NCBI GenBank assembly: GCA_001586965.3
Contig: LUCW03001886.1
Span: forward strand, 1 to 23,908
From: Sphaeroforma sirkka
Taxonomy: Eukaryota > Opisthokonta > Ichthyosporea > Ichthyophonida
DNA length: 23,908 bases
Reading direction: 5' to 3'
In this document: one piece after another, positions 18,046-23,908 of the stretch
Layout: each line of letters starts with the position of its first letter
Position numbering within the stretch: position 1 is the stretch's first letter
Notes under the pieces: generated by a model
What the model saw: the letters and a program-made list of their open reading frames with translations, nothing else
What the model was told of the DNA's origin: nothing
Database searches by the model: none
Program-made: the position numbers and the translations under genes

Positions 18046-19280
18046 CTAATAACTCCTTGACTGTTTTCTGTAGTAGTCGGGCACAAGTCGAGAGAGCATG
18101 TCAGGAAGATGGTTATGTATTCCTGGTATGTGTGTTATATTAAAAGCGAACTTGGCAATAATGTCATGCCAGCGGCTCACCAACTGTGAATCAGGGTTCA
18201 TATCTTTTAAGTATGTTAAAGACTTTTGATCACAGGCGACAGTAAAGCAACTTCCATAAAGGTAGTCTTTAAACTGTCTTAGCGCAGTAACTATAGCAAG
18301 GAGCTCTTGTTTAACGGTAGGGTAATTCCGTTGACTCTTATTATAACTCTTGCTAAAGAATTGTATGTAGCGCGGTTTACCATTTATCGTTTGGTAAAGC
18401 ACTCCACCCACCGCTCGATCTGAAGCGTCGGTTGCTACTTGGAATGGGACACCATCCACAGGGTACTGCATGATGGGTGCGTCCATTACTTTACTTTTGA
18501 CTAGTTTAAATGCATCATCACATTCTTTAGTCCAAAGCTTTCCCAAAGGTCCTTTGTGCAGCCGTAGGTGACTGAAAGGCTTTAAGTAATGAGAAAGATG
18601 CGGTACCGAATCCGAGAAGAAGTTAACAAACCCACACACAGAGTTCACATCTCTTCCAGTAATTGGTGTTGATAAATCCAACAGAAACTGTTTCTTGCCA
18701 GGATCAATTTCTACCCCTGCTGCAGATACTTTGTAGCCAAGTAAGTGTATAGTATCTTTAGCAAAAGAACACTTGTCTTCGTTAATCTTAAGTTTAGCAT
18801 GATTAAGTCGCTTTAAGACTTCTTTAACGAGTTTAGCATGTTCATGTGCTGTCTTTGTAAAGATAACTATATCATCTAAATAGACTGAAATGTTATACGA
18901 CAGGTCCGCAAATAGTTCCATCATAACTTGTTGGAAGAAAGAAGGTAACATGTGTAAGCCTTCAGGTGCACCTTTAAACTGGTACTTCTTACCTTGCCAA
19001 GTAAAGGAAAAGTATTTCCTATGAGGCTGATATATTTGTAGTTGATGGAATGCAGCTTTTAAGTCTATCTTGGAAAAGATAGTCGCACCCTCCATTTTGC
19101 GTAGTATCTCGCTTATCTTAGGTAAGGGAAAACTATGTTGCGGAATTAGTTTGTTGATTGGCGACAGGTCTAGTACTACTCTTGTTTTACTAAACGTTCC
19201 ATCAGATTTATATTGATCGACCGCTAAGAGAGCTAAGTTAACTGGGGTTGCATCATAATTGATTTCAATTAGACCCTGTT
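18046..19280 (-). CDS. Reverse transcriptase and RNase H
   Basis: This makes double-stranded cDNA from element RNA in the particle. Counting from the internal Met at 19095, the first catalytic Asp is D11 (SKIDLKAAFHQ), and YLDD is at 72-75. The template-binding block FKGAPEGLHMLPSFFQQVM lies between. The connection contains FLLDLSTPITGRDV and GFVNFFSDSVPHL. RNase H has all four acidic residues: D223 (TDASDRAVGG), E264 (KQELLAIV), D289 (ACDQKSL), D332 (HNHLPDMLSRL). The open frame extends upstream of that Met to about 19280 (TRVVLDLSPINKLI). There a five-T run (four in the left copy) breaks it from the RT N-terminus. The catalytic residues look intact. Confidence 0.93.
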
Positions 19281-19534
19281 TTTAACCAATCTTCGATTTG
19301 GGTTTTGACAACGTCTTTGTGTCTCCAACTCACGTAGTTATGTGAAGAACACTTTAACTTAGAGAAGTCGACGTTTGTTAAGTCAAGTCTAACGTACCCA
19401 TTAGAGAACTTAAACATACACCAGTCAGTTATTGCAATCTTCCTGTTTTGTATAATTAAGTCCATAATTATATCGGTGAAGTGCGGAATCATATCCTTTG
19501 CTTCACCTTCCGGAGATTTAGGTATCTTTAACAT
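19265..19534 (-). CDS. RT N-terminal segment
   Basis: An 89-codon frame (MLKIPKSPEGEAKDMIPHF... WRHKDVVKTQIEDWLK) leading into RT; DWLK before the substrate-binding region is typical of gypsy RT fingers. It ends early because of one extra T in the run near 19277-19281. The left copy keeps the frame open there. The 19-bp duplication (19527-19564) separates it from the protease, so its ATG is probably not a natural start. Confidence 0.85.
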   Translation of the reverse strand: MLKIPKSPEGEAKDMIPHFTDIIMDLIIQNRKIAITDWCMFKFSNGYVRLDLTNVDFSKLKCSSHNYVSWRHKDVVKTQIEDWLKTGSN

Positions 19535-19564
19535 ATTATCATCTGTTTAACATATTATCATCTG
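19527..19564 (-). repeat. 19-bp direct duplication at protease/RT border (right copy)
   Basis: Two tandem units (19527-19545, 19546-19564), homologous to 4673-4710. It puts an in-frame stop after NMLNR of the protease and changes frame before RT. With one unit the two frames would be continuous. Confidence 0.85.
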
Positions 19565-19973
19565 ACTGATCTTTATTCGGGTCCAGCCCATTAGGCAGAC
19601 CAGTGAGTGTTATACCTAAACTGAGAAGATCAGTCATACCTATAATAAAATCGTATTTCTGAGACATGTCAGTAACGATTAGGTGAGTCTTCACTTCTCT
19701 TCTATCTGACAGCATTATGTGTGCATAGTCTATGGCTTGTTTGCAAGTAGTAACTTTGCCATTTCCCAAGATTAAATCAGTTGTTTCGTTATGGACAGCC
19801 ATATCTGTAGCGTAGGCTACTCGGCGTGAGATAGCAGAGACTTCAGCCCCTGGATCAAATAGTGCCATAACTTTTTTTTCTCCATTTACGAAAACTGTTT
19901 GAAAGATACGTTCATCTCCTTTGGTATAGATTTTATTGAACATTTTCTCATAATCTTGCTCTAGTGCGCACAT
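19539..19973 (-). CDS. Retroviral-type aspartic protease
   Basis: A 144-codon frame. The active-site loop is at residues 38-46, LFDPGAEVS, where the family has D-T/S-G-A. Pro replaces the Thr/Ser after catalytic D40. The second conserved element IIG is at 110-112, within FIIGMTDLLSLG. It starts with MCALEQDYEK, nine nucleotides after the nucleocapsid TGA and in the same frame, consistent with a Gag-Pol made by stop-codon readthrough. The frame is open here because the A run (eight A) keeps phase. The Pro substitution is in all three copies, so it predates them and is not recent damage. Confidence 0.85.
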   Translation of the reverse strand: MCALEQDYEKMFNKIYTKGDERIFQTVFVNGEKKVMALFDPGAEVSAISRRVAYATDMAVHNETTDLILGNGKVTTCKQAIDYAHIMLSDRREVKTHLIVTDMSQKYDFIIGMTDLLSLGITLTGLPNGLDPNKDQSDDNMLNR

Positions 19974-19982
19974 ATGGTACTG

Positions 19983-20183
19983 TCAGTGCTTAACTTGGAC
20001 GTCCGGTAAGTCCTTGCAATCCTCTTTGTGCCAACCGTTAGTACCCTTGCAAGTAGTACACTCTTTCATATAGTGTCCAAAATCTGGCTTGCCTGGTGCA
20101 CACTTAACAGGGTCGTGTCTATCATTCCACTTGCCATTACGTTTTGTGAGGTTGTAACCACACTTCTTGCAAGGCGCTCTCAC
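19983..20183 (-). CDS. Nucleocapsid zinc-binding segment of gag
   Basis: The C-terminal, RNA-binding part of Gag with two candidate zinc groups: CKKC...H...C (CX2CX14HX4C) and CTTCKGTNGWHKEDC (CX2CX6HX3C). All candidate ligands are present, unlike in 1075-1275. It is out of frame with the upstream gag because of a six-G run (20224-20229 as C on the plus strand). It ends at a TGA followed by CAGTACCATATG, the start of protease. Confidence 0.8.
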   Translation of the reverse strand: MRAPCKKCGYNLTKRNGKWNDRHDPVKCAPGKPDFGHYMKECTTCKGTNGWHKEDCKDLPDVQVKH

Positions 20184-20190
20184 CTTCTTA

Positions 20191-20523
20191 TCACCTTTCG
20201 GTTCGGTAGAAGTAGAGCCAGTACCCCCCTCCAGTAGTAGTGTGAGGTTTCTTAGTACTACGCGCAGTATTAGTCTCTACTGCATTTCGCTTAGTGGGCT
20301 GGGTGTAGCTCGTGGTACTAAGTACTCTAGTAGAGGAATTGGTATGCTTGTGTACTATCTTCTCAAAGACAGACCAAGGCATAGATCGCAAATCACCATA
20401 GGCGATGATGTCATCATTGACTTTCTTAAAGAGGTTAGCTCCCAGAGTCTCCATCATCTGACAAAATAATAAATATTCGCCAGTATAGGTACGACCACCC
20501 ATCCGAGTATTCTTATGTGTCAT
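20191..20523 (-). pseudogene. gag, capsid-to-nucleocapsid linker
   Basis: A 110-codon frame with the RMGGRTYTGEYLL segment, then KKVNDDIIAYGDLRSMPWSV and the basic Thr/Lys-rich linker TARSTKKPHTTTGG. It runs off frame at the G run before the nucleocapsid, ending GGYWLYFYRTER. The matching left region is 3720-4057. It would be the C-terminal part of capsid in the Gag particle. Confidence 0.75.
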
Positions 20524-21432
20524 ATGAGCTAGAGCACCTCGAATAGTGGTATCGTTTGCAAAGAACTTGCGAGACTCTAGAAGTTCACGGTCACGTGCAT
20601 CTTCAAAAAAAAGGTGTTAAGTATATTATCACGCAACTGGTGCCAGGGTAGGGGCTTTCCAGTTGGGCTCATGAGCCTTCAAGATAGTTCGCCATTCACC
20701 TAGCTCACAGAAATGAATAAAGGCATTCATCATCTGCTTATCATTAAGGCTGGCAGACTCCTTAAGTTGGTCGAAGGCCTTCAGTGTCTCCACTGTACTC
20801 TCATTAGTAGAGAAATCGACCTCAGCCTGCGCGTTACCTAGCTGCTTTATAAAGCTTGGTTCTAAGTGTTCACGAGGCTCATGCTCAGTGCTACGGGCTG
20901 CTAGTGCCAAGATGGTGTCTATTTCCTTTCTCTTGTTATCGATTAGATAGCGAATGTTATCCGCTTTCCTATCGTCAAGGTCAGAGTCATTCAATAGACG
21001 GTCCTCAAGGACTTGCATACCAGAGCGTAATAGCCTGAGACGAGTATGTCTGGTTCTCACTTCCTCATCCTCAGGATTAGAGCGAGAACTCTTTAACGAG
21101 GTACTGGTGTAGCGATTGCCAAAATCGTGATCACCAGGGTTGGTTGGCAAATGAGGGTCGATATTACGAGGATGGTAAGCCTCATCGAGTTCCATACGAT
21201 CATATCCTCTGACAGGGTTAGGTTTGTCAAGAGGATGGTCAATGGTAGCATCAGAGCTATAGAGATTAAATTTTGAAATATTTTCTCTCTCGCCAGTGGT
21301 AACTGGCTTAGTAGGTAAACATACTGGCTGGTAAACCAGTAGGTCTCGGGTTCGAAACTCGGCCCCAATTTTTCTTCTTCTTCGGTATAGGAAGAATATC
21401 AGCCAAGTGGGACACGATAGAGGGGTCCACAA
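20524..21432 (-). pseudogene. gag, capsid-like middle part
   Basis: The frame 20629-21432 carries a segment derived from the tRNA-like insert at its start, then gag from TTGERENISKFNLYSSD onward. It includes helical, charged stretches (KADNIRYLIDNKRKEIDTIL, then FIKQLGNAQAEVDFSTNEST) that suit a capsid. An extra C near 20650 ends it early. A C lost next to the T8 run near 20613 compensates, so the frame returns about 12 codons later and continues to 20523. The left copy lacks both changes and reads through this part as one frame. Confidence 0.78.
21297..21372 (+). repeat. tRNA-Thr-derived SINE-like insert in gag
   Basis: On the plus strand, antisense to gag, the A box TGGCTTAGTAGG (21304-21315) matches the pol III consensus exactly. 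The B box GGTTCGAAACT (21349-21359) has one mismatch, at normal spacing (45 bp). Between them ACTGG-CTGGTAAA-CCAGT is an anticodon-like arm resembling tRNA-Thr(GGT) with one extra loop base. A T arm (TCGGG-TTCGAAA-CTCGG) follows. The acceptor stem is missing, and TTCTTCTTCTTC follows, like a SINE tail. Gag changes frame across it. Imperfect CCACTTGGC/CCACTGGC copies flank it and may be a target duplication. Confidence 0.65.
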
Positions 21433-22021
21433 CTGCTACTGCCGCTAGCTCCTTCAAGAGCGCTTCAGTGCGGTTCAATTGGCGTCGAGATTGAGAGGAT
21501 CCAACCACTCGTTGTCGAGTTATGGCGTCCTCAGCTTCGGCCCCAAGATTTGAGCTGAATAGAATGGCTTCTCCATCGATGGCGAAACCGAAATTTTCGG
21601 ACAGGTCCAATACTTCCTTTTCACGCCGGATTTGTGCTGGAGTGTCCTTTAGATGTGGAGTTATAATGCCCCCGACATTCGTATCCACGAATTTTCCAGC
21701 CTTTCGACGTTTATCCCCATTATTTGACGGCACGTGGTCAGGGGGCAAGCTGGGGTCCTGAGCTTCACTCCTAGGTGATACACGGACGCTGGCGAGCCTT
21801 TCCGCGGTAGTAGATACCTCTTCTTCCAAGGCTTTAGGATCCGACGAGTCATCCTCAGAATAATCCTCTGTACCAACCTCAGAATTTGCTTCCCCAACAG
21901 TATCCTCGGCAGGCTCAACTCCAGACAGGCTAGGTGTTTCCACAGGGACCTCAGGAACCTCGGCAGGCTTAGCAGGCCTAGAGCTAGCGGCTCCCTTGCC
22001 TTTAGAAGTACCCTTAGCCAT
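21308..22021 (-). pseudogene. gag N-terminal part
   Basis: A 237-codon frame starting with ATG (MAKGTSKGKGAASS) 82 bases inside the 5' LTR edge, the first ATG after the leader. The first 100 residues are acidic and Pro/Ala/Ser-rich, and may act as a matrix-like region. Residues 105-190 (KRRKAGKFVDTNVGGIITPH, LSENFGFAIDGEAILFSS) are more ordered. The last 25 or so codons (KKKKNWGRVSNPRPTG) are translation of the tRNA-like insert, not native gag. It is almost identical to the left copy's gag start. Confidence 0.8.
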
Positions 22022-22102
22022 AGTATTTGCTGGATAGTAAATCGATGTCAGACAGTCTAGAAGCAGTACACTACTGTAACTACTAAATAACTGAAAAAAA
22101 TA
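22022..22102 (-). other. Leader between 5' LTR and gag (right copy)
   Basis: On the minus strand it starts TATTTTTTTCAGTTATTTAG after the LTR. As in the left copy there is no TGG-type primer-binding site next to the LTR. It differs from the left leader mainly by extra T residues. Confidence 0.5.
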
Positions 22103-22702
22103 TGTAAACTTCGATGGAAATTACTAGGTTTCAAACTATATTAAACTAAAATACAATTTAGTCAGTTAGGATTTAGCAGTGGTAGCTTGTGTAAGAATGA
22201 TCGGGACTGCCTCTTGTTAAGAGCCTAAATATCCTCGATCACACAGGGCGTACCTCTAGCTGTTCTTTATTGAATAATTTTCACTAGAAGTACTAAGTGT
22301 TCATGACCACTTGCCTAATTTGTAAATAGACATATTAACGTAAGTCACGTCAATACATTAGCTGATATAAATATAGTTCCATCTGAAGAAAAGTTAAAAA
22401 AAAGAAAAAAGACTTATTGTATTTTGGAGATTGGCGGGAGGACCAAAATCTATAAGTAGTAGTTCGGAGATTATAAAATTTAGTTTATAATATCCTACAT
22501 CTACTAATGTCTCAAATAGGTCCAAGTAGATGAGTCATACCAAATACTCAGGCTATTGGAGCCATCAAAGTGAATTTAGAACACTTTGGAAATATTGGAA
22601 AAAAGAGCTTGTACTAAATTATTTAAAATACAAATAAAAAACCAATGTATTATCTCAATTGATCTTGATATTTTAGACTGACCGGAGGCCGTATTTTTTA
22701 CA
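22103..22702 (-). repeat. 5' LTR of right element
   Basis: A 600-bp LTR on the minus strand. It starts TGTAAAAAATACGG (the others start TGTAGAAATACGG) and ends GAAGTTTACA. Its 5'-type diagnostic bases match the left copy's 5' LTR. AATAAA is at 22266-22271 (minus). Confidence 0.93.
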
Positions 22703-22871
22703 AGTCAATAATATGGTCGATGGTACCTTGCAGCTGCAATGCCAGGAGTTGCTGGTCAGCTTCTATGGGAGAGACTTCAAACTCAATGTCCTTGTCTACC
22801 AGACACAAAAGCATCAGCATCTCGGCCATTTCGTGGTTGAAGGAGGATACTGCATCCTTGCAGGCTTCACC
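22701..22871 (-). pseudogene. Open frame cut by the right element's 5' LTR
   Basis: A minus-strand frame of 57 codons (EACKDAVSSFNHEMAEML, then VSPIEADQQLLALQLQGTID) is open from a TGA at 22872-22874 to the LTR edge. Its stop (22698-22700) lies in the first bases of the LTR. Codon content looks protein-like, and an upstream frame (QDFDEVK) suggests it once extended further. On the far side of the element the flank could supply about eight more codons and a stop. The family is not recognised; it may be a host or older element gene. Confidence 0.35.
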
Positions 22872-22874
22872 TCA

Positions 22875-23399
22875 TCGAAGTCTTGTTTTTACGTTTGGCC
22901 TGCGGTAGATTATTATATAGTATAGGCAAGTCGCGCAATATTATACATACGCATAAATATAACAAGTCAAGTTATAGTTGTATAAACACACATGCCAAAA
23001 AACATTTCTTGATGTGCGCATCTATCTCGTCCATCGATGCCTTCAGTGTTTTCTTTCGGTCCTCATTTACTGTCTTCTTTTATCTCTATACCCGTCACAT
23101 ACCATGAAGACCTTCAAGGTTCTAACCCGTATGATTGTAGTCTTTGTAATGATACATACACATAAAGTTTTGTCGATCACGATCTCCACTGCATGCGTAC
23201 TTGCAAAAAATTGTGCGCAATCTAACTTGCATCGATTCTAGTACCCCTACTATATATGAAAGTGGTGTCTTTACGTACATGGGGCGAACTAGATTAAATA
23301 GTCCAGTAACACCCATGCTTGATGCTATCGTGGATAACCTAATACAAGCAACTACACGACAAATTGGAGGTGATACAGATAAGTCTTATCGTTAGCATG
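22875..23399. other. No firm gene; weak open frames
   Basis: A plus-strand 64-codon frame (23201-23395, ending TTRQIGGDTDKSYR) overlaps a minus-strand 64-codon frame (23122-23316). Neither has a recognisable motif, and I cannot choose a strand. Plus-strand frames at 22883-23241 are Ser/Phe/Tyr-rich and likely chance. Confidence 0.35.
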
Positions 23400-23510
23400 T
23401 GTATTTTACAGTCAGAACCTGGTACATTGATGACGTTGCTAAATTATTTGAAGTGCGGTACTATCAATAATAAATCGAAAAATTCGTGTCCCAAAGTTTA
23501 ATATTTCATG
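23400..23510 (-). repeat. Diverged copy of the 7945-8048 sequence
   Basis: Plus-strand landmarks match in order: CAGTCAGAAC, TGATGACGTTGC, AAGTGCGGTAC and the CCAAAGTTTAATAT-like end correspond to 7951-8048 (GTCAGAACTTGG, GATGACGTTGC, AAGTGCGGTAC, CCTAAAGTCTATAA). On the minus strand both read as NVI.VP.SD.KI, so this may be coding sequence of the second element. In the first copy it lies just after the zinc-knuckle gag stop. Confidence 0.5.
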
Positions 23511-23908
23511 CTCGTAAGCAAATGAGAAGGCTGATGAGCGTGCCAAGAGTGATGTGCAAAGTAGCACGACTCTTTAACACTGAGAGACTACAGGTCTCGG
23601 ACCAGATTTTACAGCAAACCTCACTGATGATTATGGCGACTTTAAAACGGGCCTAATGAGTTGTTGGGGTGTAATGCAATAGGTTTTACATGCGAAAAAT
23701 TATGTATTTATTTCTGGCTTCACCTTGGTTCTTTACCTATAAACATTTTCGTGCTAGTTTTTTGCCGGTTTGGGCTGGCCAGGGTAAAACCTCACATGTC
23801 GGGATCGATTGGGTCGCTAGTAGTTCTTTCGACGGTGTATTGTTTGGATTGCATATTTTATTCAGCACCTGCTGGTGAACTTCTCGGATATTCCCCGTTG
23901 GGTCAACC
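23511..23908. other. No firm gene
   Basis: A short plus-strand frame (23522-23656) and a 62-codon frame (23690-23878) have no recognisable features. If the second element continues here, its gag would be on the minus strand (upstream of 23510), but I could not find a zinc knuckle. Confidence 0.35.

Larger units (their letters stand above)
15025..22702 (-). mobile_element. Right Ty3/gypsy-like LTR retrotransposon, near full length
   Basis: A 7,678-bp element bounded by LTRs 22103-22702 (5') and 15025-15622 (3'). Order on the minus strand is gag, nucleocapsid, protease, RT, RNase H, methyltransferase-like domain, HHCC module, integrase core with D,D35E, GPF module, chromodomain-like tail. The protease-RT-RNase H-integrase order is Ty3/gypsy, not copia. 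All enzymatic domains are present but the reading frame is broken at many sites, so it is probably inactive unless some breaks are assembly errors. No target-site duplication is visible (GGTAG before 15025, AGTCA after 22702). Confidence 0.93.

Noticed and set aside
21297..21372. Functional tRNA-Thr(GGT) gene
   Set aside because: A and B boxes fit, but the acceptor stem does not pair, the anticodon loop has an extra base, and a SINE-like TTC tail follows.
1540..22702. Inverted arms as a pure assembly fold-back artefact
   Set aside because: The arms differ by the 2.68-kb deletion, independent frameshifts, YVDD versus YLDD, different 5' flanks and a 10-bp flank insertion, so they are two real sequences, though read support is still needed.
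23528..23540. Hammerhead ribozyme core (CTGATGAG)
   Set aside because: No GAAA segment or pairing stems follow at the required distance.
1..23908. CRISPR array or bacterial operon structure
   Set aside because: No regularly spaced short repeats with unique spacers and no ribosome-binding-site-led gene clusters; all features are eukaryotic retroelements.

Overview
The window is eukaryotic, AT-rich, repeat-dominated DNA, probably from an invertebrate animal, although the species cannot be fixed. I see no intact host gene, bacterial operon, rRNA or convincing functional tRNA. The evidence is two related LTR retrotransposon copies with AATAAA-bearing LTRs, microsatellites, a tRNA-derived SINE-like insert and decayed coding tracts. 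The large retrotransposon frames read in the standard genetic code.

The main content is one Ty3/gypsy-type (Metaviridae-like) family. The right copy (15025-22702, minus strand) is nearly full length. In transcription order it holds: 5' LTR, gag (acidic N-terminal part, capsid-like part, Cys/His-rich nucleocapsid), aspartic protease, reverse transcriptase, RNase H, a Dam-methyltransferase-like domain, the HHCC zinc module and D,D35E integrase core, a GPF module with a chromodomain-like tail and a basic C-terminus, then the 3' LTR. The reading frame is broken at several places, many of them homopolymers. The left copy (1540-6529, plus strand) has both LTRs but lost about 2.68 kb from mid-RT to the integrase tail. 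A third, older gag/protease fragment (743-1539) abuts the left copy's 5' LTR.

The two copies lie in opposite orientation and share about 420 bp of 3' flanking DNA (6530-6950 and 14596-15024). Nucleotides that distinguish 5' from 3' LTRs are the same in both copies. Both therefore descend from one insertion that had already aged and was then duplicated in inverted orientation, giving a large inverted repeat around a 7.6-kb spacer (6951-14595).

The spacer holds an unrecognised decayed coding tract (7019-8050, minus), a second kind of gag-like pseudogene with a zinc knuckle (8056-8550 and about 9190-9790, minus) split by a solo LTR of the first family (8556-9155), a 55-bp triple repeat, a cluster of four small hairpins, a (CA)(TA) microsatellite, a roughly 356-bp diverged tandem repeat, and AT-rich sequence with nothing I can identify. 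Outside the arms, 1-742 holds nothing firm. Region 22703-23908 holds a short open frame cut by the right LTR and a diverged relative of the 7945-8048 sequence.

The element's genes would work together as a copy-and-paste retrotransposon (Gag particle, protease maturation, RT/RNase H, integrase targeting). No copy here looks able to move by itself.
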